This document shows, one piece after another, positions 1-10,847 of a stretch of 64,000 bases of DNA (positions are counted from its first letter, which is position 1; each line of letters opens with the position of its first letter). The translations under genes and the position numbers were made by a program. The notes beneath the pieces were generated by a model. It did not search any database. It was not told the DNA's origin and worked only from the letters and a program-made list of their open reading frames with translations. The stretch is from Nomia melanderi (Eukaryota > Arthropoda > Insecta > Hymenoptera > Halictidae). The DNA is taken from assembly GCF_051020985.1 (NCBI RefSeq), contig NW_027475168.1, forward strand, positions 186,001 to 250,000, given 5' to 3'.

Positions 1-175
1 GACCACCAGGGGCCGAGAAAACCACCGACACATGGCGCCGGACACCCAAGGTCATGTAAATACCCAGGCTGTATCTAATGATATCTCGGGTGCTATTAGA
101 GATAGCGCAATAAATCAAAGTGCATTGTCATCAGGAAGCCCTGGCGCATGATTCTGTGCAGCGGGAACGACCTCG
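1..175 (+). repeat. Type D monomer (A1)
   Basis: Offsets 28-80 read 'acacatggcgccggacac', then 'ccaaggtcatgtaaatac' and 'ccaggctgtatctaatg'. The middle part is shared with type C, but the left part is consensus-like. It marks the start of the 13-mer. Confidence 0.83.
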
Positions 176-439
176 GACCACCAGCGGCCGAGAAAACCAC
201 AGTCTCATAGGGCCGGACACTCAGGGTCAGGGGAAAACCCAATATATATCTGGTGATATCTTGGCTGCTATTAGGGATAGCGTAATAAACCAAAGTGAAT
301 TATCTGTAGGAGGCCCTGGCGCATGAGTCTGTGCAGCGGGAACGACCTCGGACCACCAGGGGCCGAGAAAACCACCGTCTCATGGGGCCGGACACTCACG
401 GTCGGGGAAAAATCCAATACACATCTGGTGATATCACGG

Positions 440-458
440 GCGCTATTAGAGATAGCGC
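440..458. other. Perfect 7-bp inverted repeat version of the core dyad
   Basis: Here the left arm is 'gcgctat', exactly complementary to 'atagcgc', around the loop 'tagag'. The T-to-C change at offset 91 restores the one mismatched pair of the consensus. Equivalent copies occur in the HOR register at about 2,715-2,733, 4,988-5,006 and 7,262-7,280. Confidence 0.75.
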
Positions 459-700
459 AATAAATCAAAGTGCATTGTCTGCAGGAAGCCCTGGCGCATG
501 ATTCTGTGCAGCGGAAACGACCTCGGACCACCAGGGGCCGAGAAAATCACCGTCTCATGGGGCCGGACTGTCAGGGTCAGGGAAAAATCCAATATATATC
601 TGGTGATATCTCGGGTGCTATTAGAGATAGAGCAATAAATCAAAGTGCATTCTCTGTAGGAGGCACTGGCGAATGATTCTGTGCAGCAGGAACGACCTCG

Positions 701-875
701 GACCACCAGGGGCCGAGAAAATTACAGATATTCGAAATCCGCCACCCAAGGTCATGTAAAAATCCTGCATATATCTGGTGATATCTCGGGCGCTATTACA
801 GATAGCGTAATAAACCAAAGTGCATTGTCTGTAGGAGGCCCTGGCGCATGAATCTGGGCAGCGGGAACGACCTCG
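701..875 (+). repeat. Type C chimeric monomer 1 (A1)
   Basis: Offsets 21-65 are replaced by the C segment, here 'attacagatattcgaaatcc' with 'gccacccaaggtcatg'. The flanks are normal. The preceding monomer ends in the C-associated form 'ggcgaatg' and 'gcagcagg'. Confidence 0.88.
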
Positions 876-2275
876 GGCCACCAGGGGCCGAGAAAACCAC
901 CGACTCACGGGGCCGGACACTCAGGGTCAGTGGAAAATCCAATATATATCTGGTGATATCTCGGGTGCTATTAGAGATAGCGCAATAAATCAAAGTGGAT
1001 TGTCTGTAGGAGACCCTGGCGCATGAATCTGGCCAGCGGAAACGACCTCGGACCACCAGGGGCCGAGAAAATCACCGTCTCATGGGGCCGGACTCTCGGG
1101 GTCAGGGAAAAATCCAATATATATCTGGTGATATCTCGGGTGCTATTAGAGATAGCGCAATATATCAAAGTGCATTGTCTGTAGGAGGCACTGGCGAATG
1201 AATCTGTGCAGCAGGAACGACCTCGGACCACCAGGGACCGAGAAAATCACCGTCCCATGGAGCCGGACTGTCAGGGTCAGGGAAAAATCCAATATATATC
1301 TGGTGATATCTCGGGTGTTATTAGAGAGAGCGCAATAAACCAAAGTGAATTATCTGCAGGAGGCCCTGGCGCATGCATCTGTGCAGCGGGAACGACCTCG
1401 GACCACCAGGGGCCGAGAAAATCACCGTCTCATGGGGCCGGACTGTAAGGGTCAGGGAAAAACCCAATATATATCTGGTGATATCTCGGGTGCTATTAGA
1501 GATAGCGCAATAAATCAATTTGGATTGTCTGTAGGAGGCCCTGGCGCATGCATCTGTGCAGCGGGAACGACCTCGGACCACCAGGGGCCGAGAAAACCAC
1601 CGTCTCATGGGGCCGGACACTCAGGGTCAGGGAAAAATCCAATATATATCCGGTGACATCTCGGGTGCTATTACAGATAGCGCAATAAATCAAAGTGCAT
1701 TGTCTGCAGGAAGCCCTGACGCATGAATCTGTGAAGCGGAAACGACCTCGGACCACCAGGGGCCGAGAAAACCACAGTCTCATGGGGCCGAGATCTCAGG
1801 GTCAGGCAAAAATCCAATATATATCTGGTGATATCTCGGGTGCTATTACAGATAGCGCAATAAACCAAAGTGCTTTGTCTGCGGGAGGCCCTGGCGCATG
1901 AATCTGTGCAGCGGCACAGACCTCGGACAACCAGGGGCCGAGAAAACAACCGACACATGGGGCCGGACACTCAGGGTCAGGGAAAAATCCAATATATATC
2001 CGGTGACATCTCGGGTGCTATTACAGATAGCGCAATAAATCAAAGAGAATTGTCTGTAGGAGGCCCTGGCGCATGAATCTGGGCAGCGGGAACGACCTCG
2101 GACAACCAGGGGCCGAGAAAACCACCGTCTCATGGGGCCGGACACTCAGGGTCGGGTAAAAATCCAATATATATCTGGTGATATCTCGGGTGCTATTAGA
2201 GATAGCGCAATAAACCAAAGTGAATTGTCTGCAGGAGGCCCTGGCGCATGAATCTGTGTAGCGAGAATGACCTCG

Positions 2276-2450
2276 GACCACCAGGGGCCGAGAAAACCAC
2301 CGACACATGGCGCCGGACACCCAAGGTCATGTAAATACCCAGGCTGTATCTAATGATATCTCGGGTGCTATTAGAGATAGCGCAATAAATCAATGTGCAT
2401 TGTCATCAGGAAGCCCTGGCGCATGATTCTGTGCAGCGGGAACGACCTCG
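2276..2450 (+). repeat. Type D monomer (A2)
   Basis: HOR counterpart of the monomer at 1-175, with one visible change ('caatgtgcattg' for 'caaagtgcattg'). Confidence 0.83.
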
Positions 2451-3500
2451 GACCACCAGCGGCCGAGAAAACCACAGTCTCATAGGGCCGGACACTCAGG
2501 GTCAGGGGAAAACCCAATATATATCTGGTGATATCTTGGCAGCTATTAGGGATAGCGTAATAAACCAAAGTGAATTATCTGTAGGAGGCCCTGGCGCATG
2601 AATCTGTGCAGCGGGAACGACCTCGGACCACCAGGTGCCGAGAAAACCACAGTCTCATGGGGCCGGACACTCACGGTCGGGGAAAAATCCAATACACATC
2701 TGGTGATATCACGGGCGCTATTAGAGATAGCGCAATAAATCAAAGTGCATTGTCTGCAGGAAGCCCTGGCGCATGATTCTGTGCAGCGGAAACGACCTCG
2801 GACCACCAGGGGCCGAGAAAATCACCGTCTCATGGGGCCGGACTGTCAGGGTCAGGGAAAAATCCAATATATATCTGGTGATATCTCGGGTGCTATTAGA
2901 GATAGCGCAATATATCAAAGTGCATTGTCTGTAGGAGGCACTGGCGAATGAATCTGTGCAGCAGGAACGACCTCGGACCACCAGGAACCGAGAAAATCAC
3001 CGTCCCATGGAGCCGGACTGTCAGGGTCAGGGAAAAATCCAATATATATCTGGTGATATCTCGGGTGTTATTAGAGAGAGCGCAATAAACCAAAGTGAAT
3101 TATCTGCAGGAGGCCCTGGCGCATGCATCTGTGCAGCGGGAACGACCTCGGACCACCAGGGGCCGAGAAAATCACCGTCTCATGGGGCCGGACTGTAAGG
3201 GTCAGGGAAAAACCCAATATATATCTGGTGATATCTCGGGTGCTATTAGAGATAGCGCAATAAATCAATTTGGATTGTCTGTAGGAGGCCCTGGCGCATG
3301 CATCTGTGCAGCGGGAACGACCTCGGACCACCAGGGGCCGAGAAAACCACCGTCTCATGGGGCCGGACACTCAGGGTCAGGGAAAAATCCAATATATATC
3401 TGTTGATATCTCGGGTGCTATTACAGATAGCGCAATAAATCAATTTGGATTGTCTGTAGGAGGCCCTGGCGCATGAATCTGGCCAGCGGAAACGACCTCG

Positions 3501-3674
3501 GACCACCAGGGGCCGAGAAAATTACAGATATTCGGAATCCGTCACCCAAGGTCATGTAAAATCCAGCATATATCTGGTGATATATCGGGTGCTATTAGAG
3601 AGAGCGCAATAAACCAAAGTGAATTATCTGCAGGAGGCCCTAGCGCATGCATCTGTGCAGCGGGAACGACCTCG
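3501..3674 (+). repeat. Type C chimeric monomer 2 (A2), 174 bp
   Basis: C segment with 'ttcggaatccgtcaccc'. One A is missing from the A run after 'catgt'. Unlike most C copies, the preceding monomer ends in 'ggccagcgg'. Confidence 0.88.
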
Positions 3675-4548
3675 GACCACCAGGGGCCGAGAAAACCACC
3701 GTCTCATGGGGCCGGACACTCAGTGTCAGGGAAAATCCAATATATATCTGGTGATATGTCGGGTGCTATTAGAGATAGCGCAATAAATCAAAGTGGATTG
3801 TCTGTAGGAGGCCCTGGCGCATGAATCTGGCCAGCGGAAACGACCTCGGACCACCAGGGGCCGAGAAAACCACCGTTTCATGTGGCCGGACACTCAGGGT
3901 CAGGGGAAAATCCAATATATATCTGGTGATATCTCGGGTGCTATTAGAGATAGCGCAATAAATCAAAGTGCATTGTCTGCAGGAAGCCCTGACGCATGAA
4001 TCTGTTCAGCGGGAACGACCTCGGACCACCAGGGGCCGCGAAAACCACAGTCTCATGGGGCCGAGATCTCAGGGTCAGGCAAAAATCCAATATATATCTG
4101 GTGATATCTCGGGTGCTATTACAGATAGCGCAATAAACCAAAGTGCTTTGTCTGCGGGAGGCCCTGGCGCATGAATCTGTGCAGCGGCACAGACCTCGGA
4201 CAACCAGGGGCCGAGAAAACAACCGACACATGGGGCCGGACACTCAGGGTCAGAGAAAAATCCAATATATATCCGGTGACATCTCGGGTGCTATTACAGA
4301 TAGCGCAATAAATCAAAGAGAATTGTCTGTAGCAGGCCCTGGCGCATGAATCCGGGCAGCGGGAACGACCTCGGACAACCAGGGGCCGGGAAAACCACCG
4401 TCTCATGGGGCCGGACACTCAGGGTCGGGTAAAAATCCAATATATATCTGGTGATATCTCGGGTGCTATTAGAGATAGCGCAATAAACCAAAGTGAATTG
4501 TCTGCAGGAGGCCCTGGCGCATGAATCTGTGTAGCGAGAATGACCTCG

Positions 4549-4723
4549 GACCACCAGGGGCCGAGAAAACCACCGACACATGGCGCCGGACACCCAAGGT
4601 CATGTAAATACCCAGGCTGTATCTAATGATATCTCGGGTGCTATTAGAGATAGCGCAATAAATCAAAGTGCATTGTCATCAGGAAGCCCTGGCGCATGAT
4701 TCTGTGCAGCGGGAACGACCTCG
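4549..4723 (+). repeat. Type D monomer (A3)
   Basis: HOR counterpart of the monomer at 1-175, preceded like the others by the rare 'gtgtagcgagaatgacc'. Confidence 0.83.
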
Positions 4724-5773
4724 GACCACCAGCGGCCGAGAAAACCACAGTCTCATAGGGCCGGACACTCAGGGTCAGGGGAAAACCCAATATATATCTG
4801 GTGATATCTTGGCAGCTATTAGGGATAGCGTAATAAACCAAAGTGAATTATCTGTAGGAGGCCCTGGCCCATGAATCTGTGCAGCGGGAACGACCTCGGA
4901 CCACCAGGTGCCGAGAAAACCACCGTCTCATGGGGCCGGACACTCACGGTCGGGGAAAAATCCAATACACATCTGGTGATATCACGGGCGCTATTAGAGA
5001 TAGCGCAATAAATCAAAGTGCATTGTCTGCAGGAAGCCCTGGCGCATGATTCTGTGCAGCGGAAACGACCTCGGACCACCAGGGGCCGAGAAAATCACCG
5101 TCTCATGGGGCCGGACTGTCAGGGTCAGGGAAAAATCCAATATATATCTGGTGATATCTCGGGTGCTATTAGAGATAGCGCAATATATCAAAGTACATTG
5201 TCTGTAGGAGGCACTGGCGAATGAATCTGTGCAGCAGGAACGACCTCGGACCACCAGGGACCGAGAAAATCACCGTCTCATGGAGCCGGACTGTCAGGGT
5301 CAGGGAAAAATCCAATATATATCTGGTGATATCTCGGGTGTTATTAGAGAGAGCGCAATAAACCAAAGTGAATTATCTGCAGGAGGCCCTGGCGCATGCA
5401 TCTGTGCAGCGGGAACGACCTCGGACCACCAGGGGCCGAGAAAATCACCGTCTCATGGGGCCGGACTGTAAGGGTCAGGGAAAAACCCAATATATATCTG
5501 GTGATATCTCGGGTGCTATTAGAGATAGCGCAATAAATCAATTTGGATTGTCTGTAGGAGGCCCTGGCGCATGCATCTGTGCAGCGGGAACGACCTCGGA
5601 CCACCAGGGGCCGAGAAAACCACCGTCTCATGGGGCCGGACACTCAGGGTCAGGGAAAAATCCAATATATATCTGGTGATATCTCGGGTGCTATTAGAGA
5701 TAGCGCAATAAATCAATTTGGATTGTCTGTAGGAGGCCCTGGCGCATGAATCTGGCCAGCGGAAACGACCTCG

Positions 5774-5948
5774 GACCACCAGGGGCCGAGAAAATTACAG
5801 ATATTCGGAATCCGTCACCCAAGGTCATGTAAAAATCCAGCATATATCTGGTGATATCTCGGGTGCTATTAGAGAGAGCGCAATAAACCAAAGTGAATTA
5901 TCTGCAGGAGGCCCTAGCGCATGCATCTGTGCAGCGGGAACGACCTCG
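5774..5948 (+). repeat. Type C chimeric monomer 3 (A3)
   Basis: HOR counterpart of the C copy at 3,501, with the A run at full length. The 1-bp loss in A2 is therefore younger than their separation. Confidence 0.88.
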
Positions 5949-6297
5949 GACCACCAGGGGCTGAGAAAACCACCGTCTCATGGGGCCGGACACTCTGTGT
6001 CAGGGAAAATCCAATATATATCTGGTAATATCTCGGGTGCTATTAGAGATAGCGCAATAAATCAAAGTGGATTGTCTGTAGGAGGCCCTGGCGCAAGAAT
6101 CTGGCCAGCGGAAACGACCTCGGACCACCAGGGGCCGAGAAAACCACCGTCTCATGTGGCCGGACACTCAGGGTCAAGGGAAAATCCAATATATATCTGG
6201 TGATATCTCGGGTGCTATTAGAGATAGCGCAATAAATCAAAGTGCTTTGTCTGCGGGAGGCCCTGGCGCATGAATCTGTGCAGCGGCACAGACCTCG

Positions 6298-6472
6298 GAC
6301 AACCAGGGGCCGAGAAAACAACCGACACATGGCGCCGGACACCCAAGGTCATGTAAATACACAGGAATTATCTGATGATATCTCGGGTGCTATTAGAGAT
6401 ACTGCAATAAATCAAGGTGCATTGTCTGCAGGAAGCCCTGGCGCATGATTCTGTGCAGCGGGAACGACCTCG
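6298..6472 (+). repeat. Type D monomer, extra copy in A3
   Basis: Out of the 13-mer register. Its core differs ('acaggaattatctgatg'), and it carries 'gatactgcaataaatcaagg'. It is likely a separate insertion or conversion event. Confidence 0.8.
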
Positions 6473-6822
6473 AACCACCAGGGGCCGAAAAAACCACAGT
6501 CTCATAGGGCCGGACTGTCAGGGTCAGGGAAAAATCCAATATATATCTGGTGATATCTCGGGTGCTATTACAGATAGCGCAATAAATCAAAGAGAATTGT
6601 CTGTAGGAGGCCCTGGCGCATGAATCTGGGCAGCGGGAACGACCTCGGACAACCAGGGGCCGAGAAAACCACCGTCTCAAGGGGCCGGACACTCAGGGTC
6701 GGGTAAAAATCCAATATATATCTGGTGATATCTCGGGTGCTATTAGAGATAGCGCAATAAACCAAAGTGAATTGTCTGCAGGAGGCCCTGGCGCATGAAT
6801 CTGTGTAGCGAGAATGACCCCG

Positions 6823-6997
6823 GACCACCAGGGGCCGAGAAAACCACCGACACATGGCGCCGGACACCCAAGGTCATGTAAATACCCAGGCTGTATCTAA
6901 TGATATCTCGGGTGCTATTAGAGATAGCGCAATAAATCAAAGTGCATTGTCATCAGGAAGCCCTGGCGCATGATTCTGTGCAGCGGGAACGACCTCG
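6823..6997 (+). repeat. Type D monomer (A4)
   Basis: HOR counterpart of the monomer at 1-175, preceded by 'gagaatgaccccgg'. Confidence 0.83.
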
Positions 6998-7522
6998 GAC
7001 CACCAGCGGCCGAGAAAACCACAGTCTCATAGGGCCGGACACTCAGGGTCAGGGGAAAACCCAATATATATCTGGTGATATCTTGGCTGCTATTAGGGAT
7101 AGCGTAATAAACCAAAGTGAATTATCTGTAGGAGGCCCTGGCGCATGAGTCTGTGCAGCGGGAACGACCTCGGACCACCAGGGGCCGAGAAAACCACCGT
7201 CTCATGGGGCCGGACACTCACGGTCGGGGAAAAATCCAATACACATCTGGTGATATCACGGGCGCTATTAGAGATAGCGCAATAAATCAAAGTGCATTGT
7301 CTGCAGGAAGCCCTGGCGCATGATTCTGTGCAGCGGAAACGACCTCGAACCACCAGGGGCCGAGAAAATCACCGTCTCATGGGGCCGGACTGTCAGGGTC
7401 AGGGAAAAATCCAATATATATCTGGTGATATCTCGGGTGCTATTAGAGATAGCGCAATAAATCAAAGTGCATTCTCTGTAGGAGGCACTGGCGAATGATT
7501 CTGTGCAGCAGGAACGACCTCG

Positions 7523-7697
7523 GACCACCAGGGGCCGAGAAAATTACAGATATTCGAAATCCGCCACCCAAGGTCATGTAAAAATCCTGCATATATCTGG
7601 TGATATCTCGGGCGCTATTACAGATAGCGTAATAAACCAAAGTGCATTGTCTGTAGGAGGCCCTGGCGCATGAATCTGGGCAGCGGGAACGACCTCG
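7523..7697 (+). repeat. Type C chimeric monomer 4 (A4)
   Basis: Matches the A1 copy at 701 at every position I compared, including 'ttcgaaatcc', 'aaatcctgcatat' and 'gatagcgtaata'. It is the last monomer of the 13-mer register. Confidence 0.88.
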
Positions 7698-7872
7698 GAC
7701 CACCAGGGGCCGAGAAAACCACCGACACATGGCGCCAGACACCCAAGGTCATGTAACTACCCAGGATGTATCTGATGATATCTCCGGTGCAATTAGAGAT
7801 AGCGCAATAAATCAAAGTGCATTGTCTGCAGGAAGCCCTGGCGCATGATTCTGTGCAGCGGGAGCGCCCTCG
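7698..7872 (+). repeat. Type D monomer, variant with 'ccggtgcaatta'
   Basis: It sits directly after the last type C monomer of block A. Its core reads 'actacccaggatgtatctg', and the dyad left arm is altered to 'gtgcaat', which weakens the stem. Confidence 0.8.
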
Positions 7873-8572
7873 GACCACCAGGGGCCGAGAAAACCACCGT
7901 CTCATGGGGCCGGACAGTCAGGGTCAGGGGAAAATCCAATATATATCTGGTGATATCTCGGGTGCTATTAGAGATAGCGCAATAAACCAAAGTGAATTAT
8001 CTGCAGGAGGCCCTGGCGCATGAATCTGTGCAGCGGGAACGACCTCGGACCTCCAGGGGCCGAGAAAACCACCGTCTCATGGGGCCGGACACTCAGGGAC
8101 AGGGAAATATCCAATATATATCTGGTGATATCTTGGGTGCTATTATAGATAGCGCAATAAACAAAAGTGAATTATCTCTAGGAGGCCCTGGCGCATGCAT
8201 CTGTGCAGCGGGAACGACCTCCGACCACGAGGGGCCGAGACAACCACCCTCTCATGGGGCCGGATACTCAGGGTCAGGGGAAAATCCAATATATATCTGC
8301 TGATATCTCGGGTGCTATTAGAGATAGCGCAATAAATCAAAGTGCATGGTCTGTAGGAGACCCTGGCGCATGAATCTGGCCGGCGGGAACGACCTCGGAC
8401 CACCAGGGGCCGAGAAAACCACCGTCTCATGGGGCCGGACACTCAGGGTCAGGGAAAAATCCAATATATATCTGGTGATATCTCGGGTGCTATTACAGAT
8501 AGCGCAACAAATAAAAGTGCATTGACTGTAGGAGGCCCTGGCGCATGAATCTGGGCAGCGGGAACGTCCTCG

Positions 8573-8747
8573 GACCACCAGGGGCCGAGAAAACCACAGT
8601 CTCATGGGGCCGGACACCCAAGGTCATGTAACTACCCAGGATGTATCTGATGATATCTCCGGTGCAATTAGAGATAGCGCAATAAATCATAGTGCATTCT
8701 CTGCAGGAAGCCCTGGCGCATGATTCTGTGCAGCGGGAGCGACCTCG
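8573..8747 (+). repeat. Type D/consensus mosaic monomer
   Basis: The left part is consensus ('cagtctcatggggcc'). From offset 46 onward it matches the D copy at 7,698. The switch lies near offset 41-46. Confidence 0.8.
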
Positions 8748-8911
8748 GACCACCAGGGGCCAAGAAAACCACCGTCTCATGGGGCCGGACATTTAGGGTC
8801 AGGGAAAAATCCAATATATATCTGGTGATATCTCGGGTGCTATTACAGATAGCGCAATAAATCAAAGTGCATGGTCTGTAGGAGACCGTGGCGCATGAAA
8901 CTGGACGGCGG

Positions 8912-9611
8912 GAACGACCTCGGACCACCAGGGGCCGAGAAAACCACCGTCTCATGGGGCCGGACACTCAGGGACAGGGAAAAATCCAATATATATCTGG
9001 TGATATCTCGGGTGCTATTACAGATAGCGCAACAAATCAAAGTGCATTGTCTGTAGGAGGCCCTGGCGCATGAATCTGGGCAGCAGGAACGACCTCGGAC
9101 CACCAGGGGCCGAGAAAACCACAGTCTCATGGGGCCGGACACTCAGGGTCAGGGGAAAATCCAATATATATCTGCTGATATCTCGGGTGCTATTAGTGAT
9201 AGCGCAATAATCCAAAGTGAATTATCTGAAGGAGGCCCTGGCGCATGCATCTGTGCAGCGTGAACGACCTCGGACCACCAGGGGCCAAGAAAACCACCGT
9301 CTCATGGGGCCTGACACTCAGGGACAGGGAAAAATCCAATATATATCTGGTGATATCTCGGGTGCTATTACAGATAGCGCAACAAATCAAAGTGCATTGT
9401 CTGTAGGAGGCCCTGGCGCATGAATCTGGGCAGCAGGAACGACCTCGGACCACCAGGGGCCGAGAAAACCACAGTCTCATGGGGCCGGACACTCAGGGTC
9501 AGGGGAAAATCCAATATATATCTGCTGATATCTCGGGTGCTATTAGTGATAGCGCAATAAACCAATGTGAATTATCTGCAGGAGGCCCTGGCGCATGAAT
9601 CTGTGCAGCGG
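8912..9611 (+). repeat. 350-bp dimer duplicated in tandem
   Basis: Bases 8,912-9,261 and 9,262-9,611 match almost throughout. Shared private variants include 'agggacaggg', 'gcgcaacaaatc', 'gcagcaggaac', 'atctgctgatatc' and 'tattagtgatagc'. A few differences remain, for example 'ccggacac' against 'cctgacac' and 'aatccaaag' against 'aaccaatg'. This is a two-monomer unequal-exchange duplication. Confidence 0.82.
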
Positions 9612-9622
9612 GAACGACCTCG

Positions 9623-9797
9623 GGCCACCAGGGGCCGAGAAAATTACAGATATTTGGAATCCGTCACCCAAGGTCATGTAAAAATCCAGCATATATCTGG
9701 TGATATCTCGGGTGCTATTACAGATAGCGCAATAAATCAAAGTTCATTGACTGTAGGAGGCCCTGGTGCATGAATCTGTGCAGCTGGAACGACCTCG
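9623..9797 (+). repeat. Type C chimeric monomer 5
   Basis: C segment with 'tatttggaatccgtcaccc'. Its right part 'agttcattgactg' is shared with the copy at 10,673, 1,050 bp away. Confidence 0.88.
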
Positions 9798-10672
9798 GAC
9801 CATCAGGGGCCGAGAAAACCACCGTCTCATGGAGTCCGACTGTCAGGGTCAGGGAAAAATCCAATATATATCTGGTGATATCTCGGGTGCTATTAGAGAT
9901 AGCGCAATAAATCATAGTGCATTGTCTGCAGGAGGCCCTAGCGCATGAATCTGTGCAGCGGGATCGACCTCGGACCACCAGGGGCCGAGAAAATCACCGT
10001 CTCATGGGGCCGGACTGTCAGGGTCAGGGAAAAATCCAATATATATCTGGTGATATCTCGGGTGCTATTAGAGATAGCTCAATAAATCAAAGTGAATTAT
10101 CTGCACGGGACCCTGGCGCATGAATCTGTGCAGCGGGAACGACCTCGGACCACCAAGGGCCGAGAAAATCACCGTCTCATGGGGCCGGACTGTCAGGGTC
10201 AGGGAAAAATCCCATATATATCTGGTGATATCTCGGGTGCTATTAGAGATAGGGCAATAAATCAAAGTGAATTATCTGCAGGGGGCCCTGGCGCATGAAT
10301 CTGTGCAGCGGGATCGACCTCGGACCACCAGGGGCCGAGAAAACCACCGACACATGGGGCCGGACACTCAGGGTCAGGGGAAAATACAATTTATACCTGG
10401 TGATATCTCGGGTGCTATTACAGATAGCGCAATAAATCAAAGTGCATTGTCTGTAGGAGGCCCTGGCGCATGAATCTGTGCAGCGGGATCGACCTCGGAC
10501 CACCAGGGGCCGAGAAAACCACCGACACATGGGGCCGGACTGTCAGGGTCAGGGAAAAATCCAATATATATCTGGCGATATCTCGGGTGCTATTAGAGAT
10601 AGCGCAATAAATCAAAGTGCATTGTCTGTAGGAGGCACTGGCGAATGAATCTGTGGAGCAGGAACGACCTTG

Positions 10673-10847
10673 GACCACCAGGCGCCGAGAAAATTACAGA
10701 TATTTGGAATCCGTCACCCAAGGTCATGTAAAAATCCAGCATATATCTGGTGATATCTCGGGTGCTATTACAGATAGCGCAATAAATCAAAGTTCATTGA
10801 CTGTAGGAGGCCCTGGTGCATGAATCTGTGCAGCGGGATCGACCTCG
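10673..10847 (+). repeat. Type C chimeric monomer 6
   Basis: Twin of the copy at 9,623 from about offset 13 to offset 160. The preceding monomer carries 'ggcgaatg' and 'ggagcagg'. Confidence 0.88.

Larger units (their letters stand above)
1..2275 (+). repeat. 13-mer higher-order repeat, copy A1
   Basis: Thirteen monomers make a 2,275-bp unit whose start recurs at 2,276, 4,549 and 6,823. It opens with a type D monomer (offset text 'cacccaaggtcatgtaa'). It includes a type C monomer at 701-875 and two normal monomers that A2 and A3 lack at that point (block 701-1,225). It lacks three monomers that A2 and A3 carry between their equivalents of about 1,650 and 1,670. The two differences cancel, so the unit length is unchanged. 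Corresponding monomers differ from A2-A4 at only a few bases, far less than neighbouring monomers differ from each other. Confidence 0.88.
2276..4548 (+). repeat. 13-mer higher-order repeat, copy A2
   Basis: This second copy of the unit is 2,273 bp because of two separate 1-bp losses, one in an A run near 3,560 and one near 3,733. Its order is type D first, then monomers matching A1. After the fourth monomer it skips the A1 block 701-1,225 and later gains three monomers (about 3,420-3,944) that include a type C copy at 3,501. It is closest to A3. Confidence 0.87.
4549..6822 (+). repeat. 13-mer higher-order repeat, copy A3
   Basis: This copy is 2,274 bp and follows A2 closely up to about 5,900, sharing its type C monomer (5,774) and the 1-bp loss near 6,003. 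Between about 6,200 and 6,570 it departs: an extra type D monomer sits at 6,298 and the next monomers look like mosaics of A2 monomers. The last three monomers fall back into register with A1 and A2. Confidence 0.85.
6823..7697 (+). repeat. 13-mer higher-order repeat, partial copy A4 (five monomers)
   Basis: These five monomers match A1 1-875, including the rare C variant 'ttcgaaatcc' of A1 at 701. They share A1-specific differences rather than those of A2 or A3. The match stops at the monomer boundary at 7,698, where an unrelated type D monomer follows. A1 and A4 therefore flank two copies that are more like each other. Confidence 0.85.
7698..8911 (+). repeat. Mixed monomers with an 875-bp (5-mer) relationship
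   Basis: Seven monomers without a clean HOR. The type D-like monomers at 7,698 and 8,573 are 875 bp apart and share 'actacccaggatg' and the unusual 'ctccggtgcaatta', so a five-monomer duplication is likely. The monomers between them vary independently. Confidence 0.7.

Noticed and set aside
701..875. Type C segment as a small transposon insertion
   Set aside because: It replaces 45 bp with exactly 45 bp, with no target-site duplication or terminal inverted repeats, so it is a diverged stretch and not an insertion.
9951..9975. tRNA/SINE-like B box ('ggatcgacctc') and weak A box ('tggcgcatgaatc')
   Set aside because: Both matches have mismatches, the spacing is too short for a polymerase III promoter, and the B-box-like form is one variant of a monomer that usually reads 'ggaacgacctc'.
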